A DNA stretch of 17,380 nucleotides from CBETVX01 sp965539935 (GTDB lineage Bacteria; Bacillota; Clostridia; Peptostreptococcales; Caminicellaceae). Each line of letters starts with the position of its first letter. Within the stretch, counting starts at the first letter, position 1. The stretch covers positions 1-17,380 of the forward strand of contig CBETVX010000055.1 in assembly GCA_965539935.1 (NCBI GenBank), given 5' to 3'. Under the pieces are notes generated by a model. That model made no database searches, was not told where the DNA came from, and saw only the letters and a program-made list of their open reading frames with translations. Of the stretch, positions 6,038 through 13,477 are shown one piece after another. The position numbers and the translations under genes were made by a program.

Positions 6038-6784
6038 ATGTTGAACATAATAACAGCATTAGGCTTACTAATCGGCTCCTTTTTAAATGTATGTATATAT
6101 CGCATACCTGAAAACAAATCAATTTCATATCCACCATCCCACTGCCTAAAGTGTAAAACAAGACTTAGACCAATGGACTTAATACCAGTATTTAGTTATT
6201 TATTTACTAAGGGTAAATGTAGATACTGTGGGGAGAAGATATCCCCACAGTATCCTATTGTTGAGATGATTAGTGGAATTATATACTTATTATTATTTTT
6301 AAAATTTGGACAAACCATATTCTTTATTAAGTATGCTATCTTAGCTAGTCTGCTTATAGTTATTGCCTTTATTGACTTAAAACACCAAATTATTCCAGAT
6401 GGGCTTATTATTTTGGGATTTATAATAGGATTTATCTTTAATATATTAATTACTCCCAGAACTAGTTTTATTCAGGGTATTATGGGCCTATTAATTGGTG
6501 GGGGATTATTTTTAATTATTGCAGTTGTAACTAATGGAGCCATGGGTGGAGGAGATATAAAGCTTATGGGAGTATTAGGGTTTGCCCTAGGATGGAAATA
6601 TATATTATTAATAGCATTTCTATCTTTCGTTATTGGAGCCCTAATATCTATTTTTCTACTTATATTTAAAATTAAAGGAAGAAAGGATTATATTCCCTTT
6701 GGACCCTTTATATCTATTTCTGCATTTATAACTATGCTTTATGGAACTAAAATTATTAGCTGGTACCTTGTTTTTTTTTATTAA
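6038..6784 (+). CDS. pilD: PilD, prepilin peptidase / N-methyltransferase
   Basis: This membrane aspartic protease removes the class III leader and methylates the new N-terminus of the pilins encoded here. I chose ATG 6038 (248 residues) because AAGGTGGG (6026-6033) lies just before it; an in-frame GTG at 6029 is inside that site. The N-terminal GSFLNVCIYRIP segment is typical. The zinc-type cysteines are C36-x2-C39 and C61-x2-C64, as in bifunctional enzymes. The catalytic aspartates are D113 (AFIDLKHQIIPD) and D173 (GGGDIKL). About eight membrane helices are expected. An unusually strong inverted repeat lies within the coding sequence at 6222-6254. It is followed closely by pilM. Confidence 0.95.
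   Translation: MLNIITALGLLIGSFLNVCIYRIPENKSISYPPSHCLKCKTRLRPMDLIPVFSYLFTKGKCRYCGEKISPQYPIVEMISGIIYLLLFLKFGQTIFFIKYAILASLLIVIAFIDLKHQIIPDGLIILGFIIGFIFNILITPRTSFIQGIMGLLIGGGLFLIIAVVTNGAMGGGDIKLMGVLGFALGWKYILLIAFLSFVIGALISIFLLIFKIKGRKDYIPFGPFISISAFITMLYGTKIISWYLVFFY
6222..6254 (+). repeat. Perfect 13-bp inverted repeat (hairpin) inside pilD
   Basis: GATACTGTGGGGA (6222-6234) is exactly complementary to TCCCCACAGTATC (6242-6254), with a 7-nt loop. It is far more GC-rich than its surroundings and would form a stable mRNA hairpin. It encodes the RYCGE and SPQYP stretches around the second zinc CxxC. No T-run follows, so it is not a standard terminator. Confidence 0.9.
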
Positions 6785-6808
6785 ATATTTCTGTATGGGG
6801 TGGACGAA

Positions 6809-7870
6809 TTGTTTTCTAATAAGTTATTATCTATCGATATAGGCACTAAAAATACAAAATTAGCCGTTGGTTATGTGAAAAATAATGTTATTAATATCGA
6901 AAATCTTATTGAGTTTCCAACTCCTTCAAATACATATGAAGATGGGAAAATCTTATCTATTGATAGACTTAAAGATAATATATTGAGTACTTTAAAGCAA
7001 CATAATATAAAAGTTAAAAAATGTATTTTTTCTCTGTCAAGTACATCATTGATAACAAGGGAAATAGTCTTACCAGCAGTAAAAAATGAAGATTTAAAAT
7101 CTATGGTTATTATGGAAGTGGAACAATATTTACCTATGATACTTAAGGATGATATTGTTGAATATAAGGTGGTAGAAGAATTTGAAGAAAATGAAATAGA
7201 TAAGATAAGAGTTCTTGTGGCTGTCCTTTCTAAAGAAATAGTTGAAAGATATTTAAAACTTATCCATGAGATGAAAATGACTCCTGTGGCATTAGACATA
7301 CATGGAAATTCTATTTCTAAACTGTTCACTTCTAATATTCACATTAACGATGAAAATTACAGTTCTAAAGAGACTGTTGCAATTATAGATATAGGGGTTT
7401 CCTCCATTAATGTCAGTATAATATATGATGGCAATCTAAGATTTAGTAGAATCATTGATTTTGGCGGTAAAGATATAGATATAGCAATTTCAAACGCCTA
7501 TAACCTATCTTTAGAAGATGGAGAAAAGAAGAAAATAGATGAGGTTAATCTAGACCCTGAAAATTTCAACAATTTAGAAATCAGTTCCATAGTTAATGAA
7601 GTAGCCAGAACTACTGTGGACAATTGGATACAAGAAATACAAAGGATATTTCAGTACTATACAAGCAGAAGTTTGTCAAATAGAATCAGTAAAGTCTATA
7701 TACTTGGGGGAAACGCTAGTATATTTAATATAGAAAAATATATAAATAGGGGATTGAATATTCCTACCTTTAAGATTAAAAATATGGAGAATATCAAATT
7801 TAAAAAAGAGTTTGAAAATATTGATTTTGGAAGATATCTTAATGCAATAGGAGCGATGGTTAGAAAGTAA
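6809..7870 (+). CDS. pilM: PilM, actin-like cytoplasmic pilus assembly protein
   Basis: This FtsA-like ATP-binding protein sits under the membrane and binds the N-terminal tail of PilN. The actin-fold phosphate loops are visible as LSIDIGTKNTKLAV near the start and AIIDIGVSSINVSIIYDG in the middle, with an adenosine motif YILGGNASI near the end. I prefer a TTG start at 6809 (353 residues) because GGGGTGG lies about six bases before it; the in-frame GTG at 6800 lies inside that sequence and has no site of its own. Length is normal for PilM. The gene is 24 bases after pilD and 27 before pilN. Confidence 0.93.
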   Translation: MFSNKLLSIDIGTKNTKLAVGYVKNNVINIENLIEFPTPSNTYEDGKILSIDRLKDNILSTLKQHNIKVKKCIFSLSSTSLITREIVLPAVKNEDLKSMVIMEVEQYLPMILKDDIVEYKVVEEFEENEIDKIRVLVAVLSKEIVERYLKLIHEMKMTPVALDIHGNSISKLFTSNIHINDENYSSKETVAIIDIGVSSINVSIIYDGNLRFSRIIDFGGKDIDIAISNAYNLSLEDGEKKKIDEVNLDPENFNNLEISSIVNEVARTTVDNWIQEIQRIFQYYTSRSLSNRISKVYILGGNASIFNIEKYINRGLNIPTFKIKNMENIKFKKEFENIDFGRYLNAIGAMVRK

Positions 7871-7897
7871 TCAAAATATTTCAAGTAGGTGGAGTAT

Positions 7898-8467
7898 ATG
7901 AGGGATATCAACTTTTTTTCTTTTTACATTGACAAACGTAAATCAGCTAGAAAAAAACATATTATTATTTATAGTAGTATCTTTATTATAGCAGGGGGAT
8001 TAATTGGTTTTTATATTTGGAATAACAATAAAATTGAAGATTTAAATAAAGACCTTCAAAGATATGAAGAACTTTTTAACAGTAAAGAAATGACCCTAAA
8101 GATTAATGAAGCAGAAACTAAAAGACAAAAAATTGAGGTTTTAACCCAGTACGAAGTGATACTACAAACAATCAATGGGCAAATTGATCTAGTTGATCGA
8201 ATAAACAGTCAAATTATAAATGATATTGCTTCATCTATGCCAAAGGAAATGTATATTTTAAACGCAAATATTAATCAAGTAGAAATCAATTTACAAGGAG
8301 TAGCTTCCAATCGAATTCTAATAGCGGAATGGATACATAACCTAAAGGAATTCCCCTATTTAGCAAGTGTACATGCTAATATAATAGCTGTAGAGGACAA
8401 TGAGAATAATAATCAAGTTTTCGACATAAAATGTACTTTCAAGGATGGGGCTGCAGACAATGAATAA
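7898..8467 (+). CDS. pilN: PilN, inner-membrane alignment protein
   Basis: PilN is a bitopic membrane protein that binds PilM on the cytoplasmic side and pairs with PilO outside. The short cytoplasmic N-terminus MRDINFFSFY corresponds to the INLLP-type PilM-binding motif. One membrane helix covers residues 21-41, then comes a charged coiled-coil stretch (about 42-75), and then a small alpha/beta domain. ATG 7898 is chosen (189 residues) because AGGTGG (7886-7891) is six bases upstream; an in-frame GTG at 7889 lies inside that site. Its stop overlaps the pilO start, indicating translational coupling. Confidence 0.9.
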   Translation: MRDINFFSFYIDKRKSARKKHIIIYSSIFIIAGGLIGFYIWNNNKIEDLNKDLQRYEELFNSKEMTLKINEAETKRQKIEVLTQYEVILQTINGQIDLVDRINSQIINDIASSMPKEMYILNANINQVEINLQGVASNRILIAEWIHNLKEFPYLASVHANIIAVEDNENNNQVFDIKCTFKDGAADNE

Positions 8468-9833
8468 AAAAACAAAAAAGAATGAAAATTTTTTAAAAAA
8501 GTTATTTGAAAGAAATAGCAATAATAAACATACATTCATTGATTCATTTAATAATATCTTTAATAAACTTTCAAAAAGAGAAAAGATATTATTGGGCCTG
8601 TTAGGTATTGTTATTATAGTATTTAGTTATTATAAATTTATTATTATACCAAGTTTTAATGAAATAAATATATTAAAGGAAAAGATACAAAAGTATAAAA
8701 GTGAATATGAAGAAATGGGAGTAGATATATCTTCTTTAGATAATTTAGACAATAATTACAAAGTTCTAAATGTAAAAATAACTATGCTGGAAAATGGTTT
8801 GTTTTCAGGAATAATACAAGAGAAAATCATTGAAATACTGGATGAAATGTTAAATAACTCTGGACTTGATGGTAAATCCATTGTTTTTAGTGATATTGCT
8901 AAGGACTCAGTATTTCAAGAAAAAAACTCAGAGGATAATGAAATTAATATTACTGAGGAATTAGTAAATCAGTATTTTGGAATACTTAGTGATACTTTAG
9001 AAAAAGAGTCTGAAAGTGACAGTACTAAAAAAGATGAAGAAATAAATCAAGAAAATAAAGATATAAAAGTTGATAAGATGACAGTTACTATTGACTTTGA
9101 GGGAACCTATGCAGAATTAATGAACTTTATCTATGAACTAGAAAATTACAGTAAAAAGATTATTATAAATGAAATTAAAATTAATAGTAATTATGAAGAA
9201 AATATACTTCAAGGAAATATTGCATTGGATTTCTTTGCAATAAAGAAATTGCATACTATAGATGAAGAGTATGGTAAATGGGATTATGATAATGAGTACG
9301 GTAGAGAAAATCCCTTCCATACATATACTGGATACCAGTCATCAAAAGGATTTTCCAGTAATACAATAGACAATATAAACACAAATAATAATGGGAACAA
9401 GAATGTTTTAAAGGAAGATTTTATAATGACTGTTAAACCCATTACTGCTGATATACCAACCATCATTATAGGAAATGCAAAAGATAGAGAGATGAAGACC
9501 TATGTTTATGCCGATAACGAAAAATATGAAAAGGTTACATTTGAGATTTTTGAAGAAAACAATAAATATTTTTATAGATATAAAACCGAGAAAGATAGTT
9601 ATCCCCAGGATTATGAAAATGATAGATCTTCCTTTAAGCCCGATGGTAACGAAGTTAATTTAATTATATCAAGTTATCCAAGAAATGGCATTGATGATAA
9701 AAATGGTGCTGATTTAACTTTAATAAATAATACTGATCTAAAACTAAATGTTAGTATTGAAAGGGAAGACCCGAAGGAAGAAAGAGTTAGAGTTCAACAC
9801 AAAGAGGGTGTAGTTATTATTAATTATAAATAG
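8460..9833 (+). CDS. pilO: PilO-like protein with long C-terminal extension
   Basis: This is the partner of PilN, predicted as a bitopic membrane protein. It has a membrane helix at about residues 43-60, a coiled coil at about 66-90, and a PilO-type domain reaching to about residue 270 (MTVTIDFEGTYAELMNFIYELENY and the strand LQGNIALDFFAI). At 457 residues it is about twice a normal PilO. The excess is an acidic insert near 165-205 (Glu/Lys/Asp/Ser-rich) and a C-terminal extension of about 180 residues after GRENPF (281-286), predicted to be mostly beta. ATG 8460 overlaps the pilN stop by eight bases and has AAGGATGGGG upstream; an earlier in-frame ATG (8445) lies within that sequence. The NPF motif recalls PilP, which is otherwise absent, but I cannot show homology. 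Confidence 0.85.
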   Translation: MNKKTKKNENFLKKLFERNSNNKHTFIDSFNNIFNKLSKREKILLGLLGIVIIVFSYYKFIIIPSFNEINILKEKIQKYKSEYEEMGVDISSLDNLDNNYKVLNVKITMLENGLFSGIIQEKIIEILDEMLNNSGLDGKSIVFSDIAKDSVFQEKNSEDNEINITEELVNQYFGILSDTLEKESESDSTKKDEEINQENKDIKVDKMTVTIDFEGTYAELMNFIYELENYSKKIIINEIKINSNYEENILQGNIALDFFAIKKLHTIDEEYGKWDYDNEYGRENPFHTYTGYQSSKGFSSNTIDNINTNNNGNKNVLKEDFIMTVKPITADIPTIIIGNAKDREMKTYVYADNEKYEKVTFEIFEENNKYFYRYKTEKDSYPQDYENDRSSFKPDGNEVNLIISSYPRNGIDDKNGADLTLINNTDLKLNVSIEREDPKEERVRVQHKEGVVIINYK

Positions 9834-9847
9834 AGGAGATTATTTAA

Positions 9848-10594
9848 ATGATAAAAAGGTTTAATAATCAAAAAGGTCTAACTCTACTAGAGATAGTTAT
9901 TAGTATAGCTATATTAAGTATAATTATTACACCTATGTTTTCTCTTTTTATAAATTCCATTAAAACTAATAAAATGGCTGAAAAGCGTATGATGGCTACA
10001 CAATTAGCTCAGAAATATTTAGAAAAGGAAAAAAACAATCTTAGGGAACATAGTGAAGAAATACACATAGAAGGTGACCTTAATATATTTGTTACCACAA
10101 CTAAGGAAGGTACAATAGAGAATTCTTTTGATATACCACTGGATTATCATTTTGAAATAAACTCCAGTGACATAGATGATATTGATTCAGTAGGCGACCC
10201 TATTACAGTTTATATGAAATTCAATGAAAATGAAGGTAAAATAAACTACTATATTGGGCCAAATGAAATAGCCCCCTCAAACTCTTTAAATGATATCAAT
10301 GATGATGATATTATCAACGTAAAGTTTGAATGGGATGAAAGCCGAGACTTGACTTGTAATTTATTAAGCACATTATCCAATAAAATAGGACTATATATTT
10401 ACAAAGATTCTTCCGCAAGTTCTCCAATAATACAGCCAATAAATGGTATTGTACAGGAATACTTTGTAGATCCTGATAATATTACGAAAGGTGCATCTAT
10501 TGATTTGGCAAAGTCATATAAAATAGTGGTAGAAGTTAAAAACAGTGAAGGACAAAGTCTTGCAAAAATAGCATCCTATGTAGCAAGGGATTAG
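9848..10594 (+). CDS. pilV: PilV/GspI-like minor prepilin
   Basis: This 248-residue prepilin has a ten-residue leader ending QKG. The mature protein starts LTLLEIVISIAILSIIITPMF with Glu at +5 and Leu instead of Phe at +1. The segment KRMMATQLAQKYLEKEK after the hydrophobic helix is typical of PilV/GspI-type minor pilins. The C-terminal domain is acidic, without cysteines, and ends in a strand-rich region. The ribosome binding site is GAGGAG shortly before the ATG. Position directly after pilO and before a GspK-like gene matches the minor-pilin block seen in clostridial pilus clusters. It is probably part of the complex that initiates assembly and caps the tip. Confidence 0.85.
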   Translation: MIKRFNNQKGLTLLEIVISIAILSIIITPMFSLFINSIKTNKMAEKRMMATQLAQKYLEKEKNNLREHSEEIHIEGDLNIFVTTTKEGTIENSFDIPLDYHFEINSSDIDDIDSVGDPITVYMKFNENEGKINYYIGPNEIAPSNSLNDINDDDIINVKFEWDESRDLTCNLLSTLSNKIGLYIYKDSSASSPIIQPINGIVQEYFVDPDNITKGASIDLAKSYKIVVEVKNSEGQSLAKIASYVARD

Positions 10595-10610
10595 TAGGAG
10601 GTACAAAAAA

Positions 10611-12740
10611 ATGATAGAAAAATATATAAAATCCTCCAAAGGTTCAACCATGATAATTGTACTTATGGTTATGTTGATATTAAGTTTACTAGGTACAACT
10701 TTAATTTCAATTAGTGTAAGTAATTTTAAAATGAAGATTATGCAACAAAATCTAAAGACTACAATATATCTTTCAGAATCTGGACTGGAACAGGCCTATG
10801 AGCTAATAGGAGAAGCTATTGAAGATTCTATTATAGAAGGAAATGATTATGCAGAAATGCAGTCTACCCAGTTTATTGAAGATGAGTTAAAAAAATTTGA
10901 AACTGATGAAGAGGGTAATTTAATTAGAGAAAGTAAATGGGTTTATATAAATGGAAAGATAAGAGAAGAGAAACAGGATGACTATGAGGAAAAATTAGAG
11001 GATTGGTTTACAAAGGGGTATAAAAGAGCCTTTAATGATTATGAAAAAAAAGAAGAGGGAAATTATAAATCATTAATTAATTTATTAAAAACATCTATAA
11101 ACTACAGTTCTCCAAGTAGTGATATTAATACTAATAAACCTATTATTGAATTAGTATCTGAAACAGAAACGCCAAATATTTTTGAGAAATTTACAGAAGA
11201 TTCCGATAAAAATGATACATATATAATTACATTAAACTCAAAGTATATCCATGAAAATATTGAAAAAACTCTACAAACTAAATTTGTTATTGGAGTACCT
11301 GACTTCAAAGGACAGTATTATGTTATGAACAAGGTTAAGTGGGATGAACATATGCTTGGAAAAGTAATTACAACAGAAGGGAATTTAAATATTCTAGGGG
11401 ATAATGTAAATATTACTGGTGATATATATGCATATGGTACGTTGGAGCCAGATGAAGATAAGATAGAGGAAAATGGAGGAATAGTTGTAGAAGGCAAAGA
11501 AGTGAAAATTAGTGGGAATATATATACCCATGGATTTATCCATACCAATAAAGCCTATGCAAGTTTAACTATAGATGGTAATGAAATCATTTGTAATACA
11601 CTAGCCATACAAAAAAATGCCGATAATAGTATTATCAATATTGAAGATACCTCTGGGGGGGTGGCTACACTATATACATTAGATGATATTGAACTATATG
11701 GTGGAGGAAATAGTCAAATAAATATTAAGGGAAATTATTACGGTTTTTCTTATGGTTCATCTGGACATGATCAAAGTAGTAGCATTGTTATAAATAGCCC
11801 ATCTATTGGTGAAAGGAACGGTTCTAGATTGAAGATAGAACAGGATAATGGGGAGGGAGAAGTAGTTTTAGGAGGAACTGTATACATTAATGCTATGTAT
11901 AATGGAAATAAGTATCAAACTGGAGAAAGTGTAGCATTACGTGGAAACTATTATGCCTACACCCAAACTATGACAGGTCTTACTGGGGATGATGCTATTT
12001 ATAATAAAAGCAATATTGAAAAGGAATATTATGAACCTCTTTACCTTGTAAATAGTTTAATTAATGAAGGTAGAAAAATGACAGCAGAAGATAAAAGTAA
12101 GTATATTTATTTATACTATAATAATGTTGATAAACTTAAGGATGAAGATAAAAGACTAATACAAACCCACGGTGTCATACTAGAAAATGTTATTCATAAT
12201 GTAGGGTCAATAGTAAATGATGGCACTATGGGTACTGCAAAAACTGATTTATTAGTTCAACTATATTTAGATTCCTATAGGGATAAGTATAATAATTATG
12301 TGGAAGGAATGGGTATATACGGAATAACCAGTAGGGTTAAGATTAATGATAGATTCACTTTCAATCAAAACCTTGGTAGCAAAAATATTAATGATGGAGA
12401 AATAATCTGGGTTAATAATAATGAGGGTGAAGACATAGTGATACCTTCAAATTCTGATATTGATGGACTAATTATTACTAGAGGAAATGTAATCATAGAG
12501 TCAAATGTAAATTACACTGGCGTTATCATTGCTGAGGGGAATATAACCATAGAAGATGATGTAAATCTAATCTATGATAAAGAATATGCCCGAAAAAAAA
12601 TATTAGAAAATGAGAATATAGTAGAGCAATTCTTAGACCCAGATATTGAGATTTCCGATGTAGCAGTTGGGATAGATGATACAGGAGCTTATATTGACTA
12701 TAATAAAATAGTAGATGTTTATTGGAAAGAAGTTTACTAA
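10611..12740 (+). CDS. PilX/GspK-like giant minor pilin without Glu5
   Basis: This 709-residue protein has a class III leader of 11 residues ending SKG and a mature start STMIIVLMVMLILSLL. Position +5 is Ile rather than Glu, as in GspK-type tip pseudopilins, which lack that residue because no subunit sits above them. The next helix contains LSESGLEQAYELI, the signature of PilX N-terminal domains. The rest is an unusually large exported domain. It has a Glu/Lys-rich helical part (about 70-180), then strand-turn repeats resembling bactofilin-like beta-helix rungs (GNLNILGDNVNITGDIYAYG from 257, and DGLIITRGNVIIESNVNYTG from 618). A ribosome binding site, TAGGAGGT, precedes ATG 10611. A perfect palindrome overlaps the stop codon. 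Confidence 0.8.
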   Translation: MIEKYIKSSKGSTMIIVLMVMLILSLLGTTLISISVSNFKMKIMQQNLKTTIYLSESGLEQAYELIGEAIEDSIIEGNDYAEMQSTQFIEDELKKFETDEEGNLIRESKWVYINGKIREEKQDDYEEKLEDWFTKGYKRAFNDYEKKEEGNYKSLINLLKTSINYSSPSSDINTNKPIIELVSETETPNIFEKFTEDSDKNDTYIITLNSKYIHENIEKTLQTKFVIGVPDFKGQYYVMNKVKWDEHMLGKVITTEGNLNILGDNVNITGDIYAYGTLEPDEDKIEENGGIVVEGKEVKISGNIYTHGFIHTNKAYASLTIDGNEIICNTLAIQKNADNSIINIEDTSGGVATLYTLDDIELYGGGNSQINIKGNYYGFSYGSSGHDQSSSIVINSPSIGERNGSRLKIEQDNGEGEVVLGGTVYINAMYNGNKYQTGESVALRGNYYAYTQTMTGLTGDDAIYNKSNIEKEYYEPLYLVNSLINEGRKMTAEDKSKYIYLYYNNVDKLKDEDKRLIQTHGVILENVIHNVGSIVNDGTMGTAKTDLLVQLYLDSYRDKYNNYVEGMGIYGITSRVKINDRFTFNQNLGSKNINDGEIIWVNNNEGEDIVIPSNSDIDGLIITRGNVIIESNVNYTGVIIAEGNITIEDDVNLIYDKEYARKKILENENIVEQFLDPDIEISDVAVGIDDTGAYIDYNKIVDVYWKEVY

Positions 12741-12757
12741 GTTATAACTTAGTAAAC
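12732..12757. repeat. Perfect 26-bp palindrome at the end of the GspK-like gene
   Basis: The ten-base arm GTTTACTAAG (12732-12741) and its exact complement CTTAGTAAAC (12748-12757) flank TTATAA, so the whole 26 bases form a perfect palindrome. It overlaps the stop TAA (12738-12740). A run of seven Ts occurs about 12 bases after the repeat, too far for a standard terminator. It could act as a weak terminator, an RNA-processing or stability hairpin, or a binding site for a dimeric protein. Confidence 0.85.
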
Positions 12758-12796
12758 ATAAGAATTTATCTTTTTTTAGAATGGTGATGCTATATT

Positions 12797-13321
12797 ATGA
12801 AATGTAACAGTAAAAATTCAAAAGGATTTACATTGATAGAACTATTAATTGTATTAGGTTTAATGGGAATAGTTATCACAATGACTTTTTCTTTCTTTTT
12901 TTCTAATTATAGGACCTTTAATAAAGGAGATGATCAAATAGAAGCTCAATACCAAGCGGGGTTGGCTATGGATCTGATAACTGATACGGCTATAAATTCT
13001 GCAGGTATTGTATCTATAATCAATCAAAGTAATTCTTATAAAATGGTCTTTAAGATGGTAGATATAGAAACTTTGACTAATAGTCAAAAGGAAATCATCC
13101 ATAAGAAAACGGGAGACAATAAATTATTCCTTGGAACCACAGAATATGCCCAGAATATTATGGAGATTTCAGTTGATTTATTACCAGATGGAGCTAAAAC
13201 CATATCAGAAGCAAAGGAAGGCGATACTGTGGCAAAGGGCATGGAAATCACAGTAAAAGCAAATGTTGGAAATGAAGTAATTACGTTGAATAATAGGGTG
13301 TATTTTAGAAATATTCAATAG
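12797..13321 (+). CDS. PilW/GspJ-like minor prepilin
   Basis: This 174-residue prepilin has a ten-residue leader ending SKG and a mature start FTLIELLIVLGLMGIVITMTFSFFF with Glu at +5. The remaining domain is small, without cysteines after the leader, and has alternating strands (MEITVKANVGNEVITLNNRVYF at the end). The ribosome binding site GGTGAT is weak and eight bases from ATG, so expression is probably lower than pilA, as expected for a minor pilin. Its place after the PilV/GspI-like and GspK-like genes suggests the third member of a GspI-J-K-type tip complex. The subfamily assignment is by context more than by sequence. Confidence 0.8.
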   Translation: MKCNSKNSKGFTLIELLIVLGLMGIVITMTFSFFFSNYRTFNKGDDQIEAQYQAGLAMDLITDTAINSAGIVSIINQSNSYKMVFKMVDIETLTNSQKEIIHKKTGDNKLFLGTTEYAQNIMEISVDLLPDGAKTISEAKEGDTVAKGMEITVKANVGNEVITLNNRVYFRNIQ

Positions 13322-13344
13322 GATTTAATAATTCTATCTTAAAT

Positions 13345-13365
13345 TAAGTTTTTCATAAAAACTTA
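13345..13365. repeat. Short AT-rich hairpin after the last minor pilin
   Basis: TAAGTTTTT (13345-13353) and AAAAACTTA (13357-13365) are exact complements around a CAT loop. There is no T-run after it on the plus strand. It lies 24 bases after the stop and may be a 3' end-stabilising structure upstream of the stronger terminator at 13386. Confidence 0.45.
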
Positions 13366-13385
13366 TATCAAAAATTAATAATAGT

Positions 13386-13427
13386 TCTAAGTATAAACAT
13401 AGGAATTATATGTTTATTAGATTTTTT
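13386..13427 (+). terminator. Probable terminator of the pilus operon
   Basis: TAAACATA (13394-13401) pairs with TATGTTTA (13409-13416) around a 7-nt loop. After a three-base bulge, TCTAA (13386-13390) pairs with TTAGA (13417-13421), and six Ts follow at once (13422-13427). It separates the minor pilin genes from the large VWA gene. The stem is AT-rich, so read-through is likely. Confidence 0.6.
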
Positions 13428-13445
13428 AATCTTTAACTATTCATA

Positions 13446-13451
13446 TATAAT
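13446..13451 (+). promoter_or_regulatory. Possible -10 element for the VWA adhesin gene
   Basis: A TATAAT hexamer lies 26 bases before the start codon. The -35 region at 17 bases (TTTTTA, within the terminator T-run) is weak. It would give the adhesin gene its own short-leader transcript, but the AT-rich context makes this uncertain. Confidence 0.25.
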
Positions 13452-13477
13452 TTTTTATTAATGAAAGGAGGTAAATT

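Noticed and set aside
6871..7329. 152-codon open frame on the minus strand opposite pilM
   Set aside because: It is antisense to a clear pilM frame, is low-complexity Ser/Ile/Phe-rich, has no ribosome binding site, and is explained by the codon use of pilM. The same applies to the other minus-strand frames inside the pilus genes.
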